From positions 5,644,501-5,708,500 of the forward strand of contig NC_065571.1 of the NCBI RefSeq assembly GCF_937616625.2: a stretch of 64,000 nt of DNA. Direction: 5' to 3'. The notes beneath the pieces are model-generated. The model did no database searches and was not told the DNA's origin. It saw nothing but the letters and a program-made list of their open reading frames with translations. The stretch is from Mercurialis annua. Its lineage: Eukaryota; Streptophyta; Magnoliopsida; Malpighiales; Euphorbiaceae. The translations under genes were made by a program, and so were the position numbers. Below are positions 46,063 to 60,975 of this stretch, piece after piece (position 1 is the stretch's first letter; every line of letters begins with the position of its first letter).

Positions 46063-49023
46063 ATGGAGTGCAATAAAGAAGAGGCAATAAGGGCCAAAGG
46101 GATTGCCGAGAGTAAGATGCAAGATAAGGATTTTGATGCTGCTCATAAAATTGCTCTGAAAGCCCAACAGCTTTATAAGGATTTGGAGAATATTTCCCAG
46201 ATGCTAATGGTTTGTGATGTGCATATCTGTGCTGACAAGAAAGTCTTTGGGGATGAGAAGGACTGGTATGCCATCCTTAAGGTTGAGGAGGCAGCTGATG
46301 AGGTAACAATCAAAAAGCAATACAGGAAATTTGCTCTCTCACTTCACCCTGACAAAAATAAGTTTCCAGGTGCAGAATCAGCTTTCAAGTTGATTGGCGA
46401 AGCCCAAAAGGTGCTTTTAGACAAAGGAAAAAGGTCATTGCATGACATGAAACGTAAATCTTTTCGAGTTCAATCAGTACCAGCGTACAGGCCCCAGCCA
46501 AGGCCAGCTTATGGCCCTAATGTTGGAAGTCAAAGGAGCAATTTTGCCAGCGTTAATTTAAACCGGCAGCAGACGCAGCAGGCAGCTGGTCACCAGGGTT
46601 TCTCCAATGGCCGTGCTACTTTCTGGACAGCTTGTCCATTTTGCAATGTGAAGTACCAATACTATGTGGAGGTCATGAATAAGTCTCTTATTTGTCAAAC
46701 TTGTAGTAAGCCCTTTGTTGCCTATGAGAGTATCTTGCAAGGGGCTCCAGCAGCAGCTAACGTAAATCAAGCAGCTAACTTAAATCGAGCAGCTAATGTA
46801 AATCGAGCAGCTAATGTAAATCAAGCAGCATTTCCCCAAAGGAGAGAGGTGCCTAGCAAGGGCTTTAGCAAAGTGGAATTAGGTGGTCAGGGCAATTCAA
46901 GTGCAGAGCATTTTAAAACAGAGCAGTCTCAAAAGAAAGGTCGCAGTAATGATTTTTCACAAAAGGTCAATGCTAAGAGACAGAGGAAGAGAGAAGCAGA
47001 TTCAAGTGAAAGTTGTGATACTGACAGTAGCATTGAAATTGAAGAAGATGAGGGAGAATTTAAAGCAGAAGGGGATGTAGGAAGCCATGAGCGCCGTAGG
47101 AGATCTGATCGGCAGAAGCAGCGTGTTTCTTATAAAGAAAATCTGAGCGATGATGAAGACTTTTCAAGCCCTCAGAAAAAGGCGAAGACGAATGGTTGTG
47201 CCACTGAAGAGGTGAACAGAAATGGATCAAAGGAGGATTTTCTTAATACAAATAACTATCCTGGTCTTAAAGATCACAGTGCAGCAAAACAGAGAGAAGG
47301 TACAGGGAGTTTGCCTAATGAATTTAATGACACCAAGAATGTGGAGGGAAAGGGAAAGATGGACGATTATGGTTGTGGGGAAAGTTCTGAAGCTCAACTT
47401 GATTCTAATTCAGATGCCAGCTCCAAGTCCACTTCAGAACCAGAATTGTATGATTGTCCTGATCCAGATTTTAATGACTTTGACAAACTCAGAAGTGAAG
47501 GGTGTTTCTCAACCGGGCAAATCTGGGCTGTTTATGATACCTTGGATGCCATGCCTAGATTTTATGTTCGAATTAGGAAAGTTTTCGTTACTGAGTTCAA
47601 ACTGCGAATAACCTGGTTGGAGTCAGACCCAGAAGACGAGGATGAAACTGAATGGGTTAATCAAGGCTTGCCTACCTCTTGTGGGAAGTTCAGAAATGGG
47701 AGCTCTGATTATACTGAGGACCAGCTTATGTTCTCTCATATGGTACAGTGGGAAAATGGTGGCCAGCGGGACACTTACAGGATCTTTCCAAGAAAAGGAG
47801 AAATTTGGGCTGTTTTTAAGAACTGGGATATTAAATGGAGAAGTGATGGAAACCCTAGCCATAATTATGAGTATGAATTTGTTGAGATCTTGGCAGAATA
47901 CACTAAGGATGTTGGTGCACGTGTTGCTTACTTAGGCAAGGTGAAGGGCTTTGTGAGTCTTTTCTGTCGAATGAAGAAGGAGGGGATTGAAACATTTCAA
48001 ATTCCACCAGGGGAACTCTTCCGTTTCTCCCACATGATTACGTATTTTGAATTGACAGGAGAAGAAAGAAAAGGCGTGCCAAAGGGATCTTTCGAACTGG
48101 ACCCAGCTTCTTTGCCCAAGAGCATTGAAGAGATTACTGTTCCTGAAGATTTTGTGGCTGAGCCTAGTAATTGTCATCCCAATGGTTCATGTTCTACATC
48201 CTCAGATAAAGTGAAACCTGAAGTAGAGTCTGAGGGTTGTATTTCTGGAGACCAGGCTGATGTGAAGGGTGATGATCTAGAGCCTGAAGTTGATAATGTC
48301 CATGAGGATTGCTCTGATCCTCCTGCTACAACTCCAGAAGCTATGGAAATTCCAGAACCAGAATTCTTCAACTTTGATGCTGAGAAATCCATTGAAAAGT
48401 TCTGTAATGGTCAGATTTGGTCATTGTACAGCGATGAGGATGGTTTGCCAAAGTACTATTGTCAGATTAGAAAAGTTGCTTCTGACCAGGGTTTTAAAGT
48501 GTGGCTTAAGTGGCTTACTCCATGTGGACTGCCGAATGACGTGATTCGATGGCACGATAAGAAAATGTTTATTTGTTGTGGAAAATTCATTACTAAAAAG
48601 GGCGAATCACAATGCTACACATCTGCAGCCTGCTTCTCTCATCAACTAACCGCAGAACCCACTAGTAAAAAAAATGAATTTTCCATCTTACCCAGAAAAG
48701 GTCAGGTTTGGGCATTGTATAAGAACTGGTCCCCGGAATTGAAACTTTCCGACATGGATAATTGTCAATATGAAATAGTGGAAGTCCTTGAGGAAAATGG
48801 TTCAAGCATCAAAGTTTCATATCTGGAACAAGTAGACGGTTTCAGCTCGGTTTTCAAGGTGCAGTCTAAGGAAGGATCGGCTGAGGTTCCGCGTGCTGAG
48901 CTACTTAGGTTCTCAAATCAGATTCCTGCTTTTCGACTAACAGATGAGAGGGACGGGAGCCTGCGAGGACAGTGGGAACTTGATCCGGCAGCACTACCAG
49001 TACATTATTTTGACAGAAAGTGA
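46063..49023 (+). CDS. J-domain protein with two DUF3444 domains
   Basis: A single uninterrupted frame of 986 residues from the first ATG (46063, MECNKEEAIRAK) to TGA. The N-terminal segment (1-62) is the conserved helical lead of this plant family. The J domain (about 67-130) has YAILKVEEAADEVTIKKQYR and the HPD tripeptide at 95-97 that activates Hsp70. A CPFC...CQTC zinc-ribbon-like motif follows (about 190-215). Then come a short repeat of AANVNQ units (about 234-260), a basic/acidic linker with SDRQKQR and PQKKAKT-like nuclear signals, and two DUF3444 domains. These start at GQIWAVYDTLDAMPRFYVRI (about 490-690) and GQIWSLYSDEDGLPKYYCQI (about 780-980). The architecture is found across land plants. 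DUF3444 has no settled biochemical role, so the function is only an Hsp70 co-chaperone, probably nuclear. Confidence 0.93.
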   Translation: MECNKEEAIRAKGIAESKMQDKDFDAAHKIALKAQQLYKDLENISQMLMVCDVHICADKKVFGDEKDWYAILKVEEAADEVTIKKQYRKFALSLHPDKNKFPGAESAFKLIGEAQKVLLDKGKRSLHDMKRKSFRVQSVPAYRPQPRPAYGPNVGSQRSNFASVNLNRQQTQQAAGHQGFSNGRATFWTACPFCNVKYQYYVEVMNKSLICQTCSKPFVAYESILQGAPAAANVNQAANLNRAANVNRAANVNQAAFPQRREVPSKGFSKVELGGQGNSSAEHFKTEQSQKKGRSNDFSQKVNAKRQRKREADSSESCDTDSSIEIEEDEGEFKAEGDVGSHERRRRSDRQKQRVSYKENLSDDEDFSSPQKKAKTNGCATEEVNRNGSKEDFLNTNNYPGLKDHSAAKQREGTGSLPNEFNDTKNVEGKGKMDDYGCGESSEAQLDSNSDASSKSTSEPELYDCPDPDFNDFDKLRSEGCFSTGQIWAVYDTLDAMPRFYVRIRKVFVTEFKLRITWLESDPEDEDETEWVNQGLPTSCGKFRNGSSDYTEDQLMFSHMVQWENGGQRDTYRIFPRKGEIWAVFKNWDIKWRSDGNPSHNYEYEFVEILAEYTKDVGARVAYLGKVKGFVSLFCRMKKEGIETFQIPPGELFRFSHMITYFELTGEERKGVPKGSFELDPASLPKSIEEITVPEDFVAEPSNCHPNGSCSTSSDKVKPEVESEGCISGDQADVKGDDLEPEVDNVHEDCSDPPATTPEAMEIPEPEFFNFDAEKSIEKFCNGQIWSLYSDEDGLPKYYCQIRKVASDQGFKVWLKWLTPCGLPNDVIRWHDKKMFICCGKFITKKGESQCYTSAACFSHQLTAEPTSKKNEFSILPRKGQVWALYKNWSPELKLSDMDNCQYEIVEVLEENGSSIKVSYLEQVDGFSSVFKVQSKEGSAEVPRAELLRFSNQIPAFRLTDERDGSLRGQWELDPAALPVHYFDRK
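46755..46830 (+). repeat. 18-bp coding tandem repeat in the DnaJ gene
   Basis: Four units of the form gcagctaatgtaaatcga encode the hexapeptide AANVN(Q/R) in the linker. One unit reads AANLNR. The low divergence suggests copy-number variation between alleles. Confidence 0.85.
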
Positions 49024-50774
49024 AGCAGAATGTTGCTGTGATGCAAAATGTTTTGCAGTTATGTCCTTTCTGTGCGGCTAGGGTATTTTTTGGAAATAGA
49101 TTTTGGCTCCCGGCTAGTGCAACGTATCTGGATACCAAGTCTACCAGCATTTGATACTATGATTATGTACGGATGCTGTCTGCAACTTCTGGTTTCTGTT
49201 TAGCTGCATATGGAGACGAGGGAATCTGCTTGTGGAAACTTTTTGATCCCTCCAAGGTTAGGCCACAAATTAGTGGTAATAGGTTGGAAAATTAGGCAAA
49301 AGCATTATTACAAGTGAAATTTCTTTATTTTGTGCTCACGGCAGATAGTCTAATTTTATAATTTCACTTTACAGTCCCTGTAAACTCTGATTTTCGAAGG
49401 CTGCTTAATTTCTTTATAATTTGGATGTAGAAATCTGAATGATAGTTCAGTTTAGCTCAAGAATTTACATATCCGGATGGAATCTGATCATCTCTAACTT
49501 GATCATGGTTTCGTAAGGTATTGGTGGTAGCCTTTGGTTTTCTTTTATTACAATTTTACAGCACAAACTAGCGGTATGGTTTTCGGTTTGGGTAGGAGTT
49601 AGATAATAATATGTTATATTTTTTTAATTATGCTAACAAAACATTTCAGATGAAAATATTAAACCAAACTATTGAAAAAAAATGTAGACATAATTGAGGG
49701 GAAAGTATGTATAATATCCAAATCTAATATTTTATGGCGGCTTTTTAAAATAAAAATTTGAGCGGATACATACGATTTGGAATTGATGACGGATTCTCTA
49801 TAAAAAGAAAATAACAAGTTTTTTGTTTTTATTTTGATAATTAGAGAGGGGGAAGCGTTTATAGGAGGATTTGAACTTCAGACGAGTTAAACCCGTAATT
49901 TTTTCTAATGAAATTATAATAAAGAAAATAAACGATATTCTTTGGATCATATAAGTGGGTTCCATTGATAATTTTTTTTTCAACGCTAGAATTACGTAGA
50001 TAGACTAACTCGTTTACAAGATAGAAATCTACTATTCACAACTATCCTGTCGTCTTGCAATTACATTACTTTACCGATTCACATCATTTTGACGGAATGA
50101 TGTTGCATTTGACGTCCATAGCTGTTAGTTCCGTAGTTTTTTCAGTTTCTCGTAGTCTTCCATCTTCAATTTACAAATATAAATCTCCATCTTTAATAAT
50201 CTCATAATTCTTCATTTAATGTTTTAAGATGAAATTTGAAACAAATGTACCCTTCACACAATCTCTGTCAGTATATGTCTTTAAATTGGAAAACTGGAAA
50301 CAAATATATACCCTTCACACCAAATCTAAGGACATACTAACAGAGTTGTTGTGGTCCTTGTGGAGGGTATATATTTGTTTCCAGTTTTCAAATTTAAGGA
50401 CATATACCAATGGAGTTTATGTGAAGGGTACATTTATTTCCAGTTTTCAAATTCAAGGACTGCGTTAAGCAGAGAAAAGTTTGAGGGTTTAAATATCCTA
50501 AAGGAAAAAATCAGGGCTTATCAGCATCTTTTGCCTTTTTCAGAACACTGGTTATAGGAACTCCCCGTTACAGTACAAAATAAAGTAGAAGGGGGTAAAA
50601 TCTGTAAAAATCGCACAATCAGTTACTAGTAAAGTGATCTCTATCTTAATTTTCCCTCCAAAAAACTTCCCCATTGTCTTCTCACAGCACTGTGTGTCAT
50701 CGGAACCCTAACCCTAACGCAAAACTCCGTCACTCTCATTTCTCTCGTTTTTCTCATGAAATTGAATTAATAAA
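49024..50774. other. Intergenic region between DnaJ and BRCT genes
   Basis: It contains the DnaJ 3' region (to about 49480), AT-rich sequence with no gene, a large inverted repeat (50237-50460), and the BRCT promoter and leader. The leader is pyrimidine-rich (ccattgtcttctcacagc). Confidence 0.5.
50237..50460. repeat. Large hairpin with about 110-bp arms
   Basis: The left arm (from gaaacaaatgtacccttcac to about 50344) and the right arm (about 50347-50460) are reverse complements with modest mismatches. Within each arm the motif ggaaactgg-like aaaactggaaacaaatatat and a shorter aaatgtacccttcaca variant recur, so the arm is itself duplicated. There is almost no loop. It lies about 310 bp before the BRCT gene start. 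Confidence 0.8.
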
Positions 50775-53700
50775 ATGGGTTCTACTGGAGACTCTGCGTC
50801 CAAAATCAAACCAATTGAAGAAACTCAAACCCTCAATTTTAACACTCAGCTCTTCGATTCCCAGTATTTTACTGGTAAAAATCCACTCCCATACTCAATA
50901 GATTTACGTTTTCTCTAACCATAAGTTTCAATTTTTAACTGTAATTATTAGTTTGCATTATTATGACTGTGTTCATTCAGTATCTAATATTTTTCTGTTA
51001 TTATCTAATTTAAAGTTTTGTGATTAAAAAAAAAAATATGAACAGGTGAAAAAGGTGGTGATGTTAATAGAGCACAATTGGGGAAAAGTACTGTACCTTT
51101 ATATGATAATGTTTCAGTTAAAGATGCAGTCTTTGAGACTCAAATATTAGATCTTTGTGATGACACGCAACCACTCGATGATGATCTGGATATCCTTGAA
51201 CATATGGATACTCAGTTGATAGATGAATTTTTTTCTAATGGTGGAGATACTGATAAAACTGAAGTGTTGGATGAAAGTGATCAGCTCTCTGATGGCGAAT
51301 CTTGTAGACGAGGTAAATGTGAATCATCAGACGTGGGAATTGTTGCTTTTTTTAAGTGTAGTTTCAGTGAGTGTTATGGTATATACAACTTCTATGATTT
51401 TGAAGGTCTTCGATTTAGAAGATGCATGGTCTGAGATTTTTTATTTTTCGTATTTGTTCTCATATAAAAATGTGGCTATTTGAGTACTTTTGTTGGTCGG
51501 ATCATGGATGTATAGCTTGTTAGAGTCAAACTGATTTATTTGTTTGATATTTGCAATGTAATTGTAATGATTAGAACTAAAAATATGATATTCTCTATGC
51601 TTTGCAGAACTTGATTCTTCTTCTGAATAGCCAATAGTCTAAGTCAGCAAAGAACTGAAACCTGATTTGTGTTATTTATTCTGTTTTTTTGTATTTCAAA
51701 CATTTATATGGCGTTTGGATACTATTTGTTGCACCACTTAAAAGGATCATGTATATCGTATGTAACTCTCTACTTACATTCTTTTCACATTGGGTGAGAA
51801 GTCTGGAATTTATTTATGGCCATTTATGCAAGTTCCTTGACCAAATTAATAGCATGAAAATATTTTTCACAAATTGTTTTCCTTGCAGTTTCTTCCTCAA
51901 GATTTACTTCAGTTCGTGTAGCAGCTTTTCGGGCCTCTGGTCTTGCAGCTCGTAGAAAATCCGGGGAAGGAATCAACAGTGATTCTTCTTTGCTCCTGAT
52001 TAGTAACCTTCATTCAGAGGAAGATACTATTAAAAGTGATGGATTAATAATACGGGAGGAAGCTGATAATGGAAGATGTACTGATGAAGTGCAGGGATTG
52101 ATGAATGGAAGCAGCTGTAATGTTGGCCATTCTACAATGAGAAAGCTTTTCGATAAGGACTGTGATGATGAAGGGCTTGCCTCTTGCAGCAAAATTCTGG
52201 GAGATGAAGAAATGTTCGAGTTGCCATTTGGTGATGATGGGCTGGCAGGATTGAGCTATATTGACTCGCAAGAACCTGGAGAGTCATCTCAAGCCAATGC
52301 TCTTGCCTGTGTGCAAAGGTTGCTTGACGAGAGCAAGGTGTTGTTTGATAATGAATTTGACTTGAGAAAAAGTAGTACTGGAAAATCAAATATCATTTCA
52401 ATAGCTAAAGGTCCACAAAGCTTGGCCAAGAAAACCACTGATAGGATTAACCAGAAGAAAAGAATTTTTGAGTGGGATGATGCACAAGAAGATGAGGGAG
52501 GGGGAGACATTTTCAGGAGGAGAAAGGAAGAATTCCTTGGTATTCAAAGATCCTTGCCAAAGCCTCAGAGGGCCAAAGGAAATCATACGGATGGATGCAG
52601 AGACAAAATAGGAAATTTAAATGTTCAGAATGAAAAAACTGTTCATTCTGATTCAAAAATGGTACTGCACAAGTTAAAACTAGATGGCAAGACATTACCT
52701 GAAGCTGAAATAAACATAAGGAAGAATCTTGTGAATGAGTTCGACGAAGAGTCTAATCAAGAAACATTGGCCGGGAGACTCAAAGCTGCTGTTACCAGGA
52801 AGGATATGCCAGAAGTGCTTAGTGTGGGTTTGGACACTCAAATGGCTGCTGAAGCCATGGAAGCTTTAGTCAATGGTGATGGAATTTCAAACTCTGATGG
52901 TGACGATGTGCTGGGAAATTCCGAGGATACTTTAAAAGGATTGCAAGGAAGGAAAGGTAAAAAGAATTCTCGTTCAATGCGTCAATCTGTTGATGGAGAC
53001 TATGATATTGGAGTTTCCACAAGGCAATCCAGGAAAACAAAGAGCAGCAAACAACGTTCAACTTCATATCAGAAGGATTATGAGACTGCTAGGATCGAGT
53101 GTGATATGAATCTAGTAATGACAAGAAGCAAGAGGGCTAATTTAGATGCTGAACTCAGTAGGACTAATATAGTTAAGAAAGTGCGATCTAAAACGGCACG
53201 ACAGACTAAAAGTGTCCTACTTGATGAGGTTGATGGATGCCATAAAACTGTTTTGGGCGGAAGTAAATCAGCTAAGAGACAGAAGTTGGTGGAGCGACAT
53301 GCTTCTTCTGTCCCTGTTGCTCGACGAACTAGGCAAACATTGTTCACTTCTCAAGATACAGCTGCTGAGATTGCATTCAATGACTGTGGACAAGAAAAGA
53401 ATTGTATAGTGGATGTTGGTGCCATAGAAGAAACTAAAGCTGGTACAAGTGTTGAGACTGCTAAGGTTTTGGAAGGTAAACGGAAATCATCAGATGTGGT
53501 TTTCACGCAATTTGGAGAACTTGAAACTTCCACATCAAAAATGACAGCCATGAATAGTGGCTTTAGCTGTCCAAGACGAAGAAGATCTAGTCAGCGATTA
53601 TCTGGTCCGCCAACTGGAACTTGCAACTTAGATGCTCAGTTTAAGCTATCTGATCAGCCAGTAAATATTAAAAAATCTGCACCTTTGAACAAAAGATCAC

Positions 53701-55530
53701 GGAGTACTGCCAAAATTATTATGCTTTCTGAATTAAGAGCAAAGAGGAAAACACGATCCTCGACAACTGTTTATCCAGATATGCCTTGTCCAAATTTCAA
53801 TGGAGAACTACCAGCAGAAACTTTGGACAAATCAGGTTTAGGTGGTGTTTCTCGTAATTGTCCTTCTCCCTGTGGGACTATGGTTTCTAAAGATGAAATC
53901 GCTGAGAAGAAAGTCAAGCAACCTGCAAGACAGATTTCTGATTATGAAGTGCATGCAGATAATTTACCTAAGGAGGCAACTGAACCATCTAAGTCAAACT
54001 GTGTTTCCCCAGTTAACCTCACAAGACTTGTGAATGATGCATCACCTATCTGTATCAGCGATGAAACTTTAAAACGATCATGCAAGAAGAGCACATGTAA
54101 GTTGTCCCTCGTGAGAGAAATTAATAGCTTATATAGCACAGAGCTGGAATATAGTTCTCAGTCAAAAGAATTAAGGAGGAGAAGAGATTTGGCTAGTGTT
54201 AGAGTCTTGTTCAGCCACCACTTGGACGAAGACACAATTAAGCAACAAAGAAAGGTAATTCTTTGGTTTGCATGAACTTTGCTTTGTAGCTTACAATGCT
54301 GTTTTGAGTTGATATTGCATGTTGATCTCATCTTGCAGATTTTGGACCGTCTTAAAGTTCCCATAGCATCCTCTATTGCAGATGCAACACACTTCATTGC
54401 TGATGAATTTGTGCGTACAAGGAATATGCTAGAGGCGATTGCTTCTGGAAAACTGGTGGTGACTCATTTATGGCTTGAGAATGTTGGACGGGCTAAATAT
54501 TACATTGATGAGCAAAAATACATTCTGCGGGACTCAAAGAAGGAAAAGGAGATAGGATTTAATTTGCCAGTTTCACTAGAGCATGCTCGTCAGCATCCAC
54601 TTTTAGAGGTAAGTGTTTTATCGTGCTGGTTTATCTTATTGGCTAAACCTGCTAAATAAATTTTTATTTCTTCAGGGTCGGAGAGTTTTAATCACTCCGA
54701 AGATAAAGCCAGGCAAAGAAATAATTTCAGGCTTGGTGAAATCAGTTTCTGGTCAGGTGTGTGCTGCCATCTTCATTGTCTGATTTGAAATCAAAAATTG
54801 CTGATTGGGCCTTTGTTTTTGTGGTAACATATAAAATAAATATAGATGGTCATGCATGGATTCAACAAAATCTGAGATTCATGTCACTTGCTCAATTCAT
54901 CGACCCACTTGTTTGTCAATGTCGCACGCTTTCTCCTGTTTTATGTTGATTTTTGTTGCTACTTTGTTACTCTCCTTGATTTTTGAGGTGCGATATGTAA
55001 TGTCTGGTGCCATGGTACTCAGGCGTTGGAGAGAGTTGGCAGATCTTCTCTGAAGGATGATACGATCCCAGATGATCTGCTGATTTTATCCTGTGAAGAA
55101 GATTATGAAGTTTGTATACCTTTCCTCGAAAAAGGTTTGGATAATGTTGCTTATCTCTTGGAATTTTCCATAAATTACAGATCCATAACAATTATGCAGA
55201 CTGATGACACTTATACATTCTTCACTTATCCTTTCAGGGGCAGCTGTTTACAGTTCAGAGCTGCTGCTGAATGGAATTGTTACGCAGAAGCTGGAATACG
55301 AAAGGTAGGAACCCATCATCATCTTAGAATTCCATCATTACTGTGAGTATTGGTTTTGACAATTAGTTCAGGTCAACCAACATAATATCTATTCTTTTTG
55401 TAACTTTAACCGACGGGCATTTCTTTATAACAGGCATCAGCTCTTTGCAGATCATGTGAAAAGAACTCGTTCTACGATATGGCTAAAACAAGATGATGGT
55501 CGTTTTAGTCCTGTGATAAAACCTAAATAG
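50775..55530 (+). CDS. Nuclear protein with C-terminal tandem BRCT domains
   Basis: Exons: 50775-50874, 51046-51312, 51889-54254, 54339-54608, 54676-54756, 55023-55134, 55238-55304, 55434-55530; all phases agree and give 1119 residues. Residues 1-870 are mostly disordered, acidic then basic, with SQ/TQ-like and RRSSQR/RRKS motifs and a large third exon. The C-terminus has BRCT 1 (about 890-985) with VRVLFSHHLDEDT, ADATHFIADEFVRTRNMLEAI and VVTHLWLENVG. BRCT 2 (about 1003-1100) has GRRVLITPKIKPGKEIISGLVKSVSGQ and LILSCEEDYEVCIPFLEKG. Paired BRCT domains usually bind phosphoserine peptides in DNA-damage signalling. The layout resembles PTIP or MDC1-type proteins and plant BRCT proteins. No precise orthologue can be named. 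A possible small exon after 51607 hits a stop and was left out. Confidence 0.88.
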
Positions 55531-55910
55531 TATTCATTTTTTTCACCCTTCTCTTTTATTTTGTGTGTATAAAATAAGTGTTCTTAGGTTTATTTTCTTC
55601 GTTGTAATGTAGAAATAAATTAAGCTGTATCATCATCACAATGTATAATTTTTCCTTATACATCTTATCTCAAATTGTAGTTAATTCTTAACAAACAAAT
55701 GAAAATCCAAGATAAAACCTTTCATCTATTGCGGATTGAACACAATTCTACAACTAAAGCGGACTGATGGAAAACATGATGCTCTCTTTTTGATAGCAAA
55801 ACGGACAAGAGTAATGCAATTTCCCATGTTCTCGGAAGCACCGATCTTGAGCAACTGAATTTTCGAGATGTTCATTAATGGCCATATCAGTTCTGTTGCT
55901 GGTTTCCTAG

Positions 55911-59964
<4,054 letters not shown>

Positions 59965-60975
59965 TATTTATTAATAGTAAGCCAATTTCAAAAAGATGTA
60001 ATACCAAATAGGAATTAATATAAAGAAACTACTATTTAGAGAGATTTATGTTTCAAGATTGAAAAAAGAAACAATCTTTTAGACTGGGAAAACGAGAAAA
60101 AGACAGTGAAAGGTAAAGAAATAAACAAAGGAAGTTGCTTTGATTTTGTTGTGATCTATAAGCTACAATTATTCTTGTGTTTGAATATGATCAGTAAATT
60201 AATTAGAGATATGATTAACTAATGGATTAATAAAAAGAGAATTTGGATACGAGGTGTGTGTGGTGGTCAAGACAGGTCCCTTAGTTTCTCACTTGCTACT
60301 GTCACTGTGTCTCTACTTTTTTGCTATGTTTCCTGTCGTTTCCCCCAGTTTAGCCATTTTTCACTCACCCTCTTTATATTGCTAAATCTCGATCAAGAAA
60401 TGAAAGAAATTGGTAAAATTAGTTGCGGATTTAGACTCACAAATTGAAGTAGTAAAAATTTACATAACTGCTTATATAATATAAAAAAATTGGTTTTTTA
60501 TTATTACCAATTTTTTTTAATTAACATAGAGATTTATATTATCTCCAAATTGAATTGAATTTTTTGACACCAAAACTGAACTAAAAAATCGAATGTTTTA
60601 ATTTCAAACAAAATAGTTCAGTCACTTAATTCGGTTTCGGTTCAGTTTTGATATCGTTCATGACTAATGACTTGTAATGTAGTCAGCCCGGAATACCTCT
60701 GTAGTCTTTCGCTCCGCTACTTTGTCCTTCATTCATTTTCTATTAGTTGCCGTAGTTTCTGCGCTTGCTGAGGGTTCTCCTCATTTTTGGAGGGTAGTGA
60801 CAGGTAGCACTACCGGGCGACTATGTAGTATCAAACTCCAATCGTCACACCCCGAATACAGCCCCACTCGTTCGCCCCAGAGTTGAATCAACTAACTATC
60901 CCGGTTCTATATACAAAGAAGTCATCAGCATTTGGATTCACCTCTATAATTACTGAAGCTCAGACTGAAGTACCA
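59965..60975. other. Intergenic region between RING-CH and PPR genes
   Basis: It contains the RING-CH leader and promoter (to about 60250), AT-rich sequence, a cggtttcggttcagtttt repeat fragment (60540-60650) and then a GC-richer segment (60680-60905) of unknown origin. No gene is seen in it. Confidence 0.5.

Noticed and set aside
51607..51629. Possible extra small exon in the BRCT gene (cag|AACTTGATTC...)
   Set aside because: In the required phase it reads ELDSSSE and then a stop. Joining 51312 directly to 51889 keeps the frame and gives a good protein.
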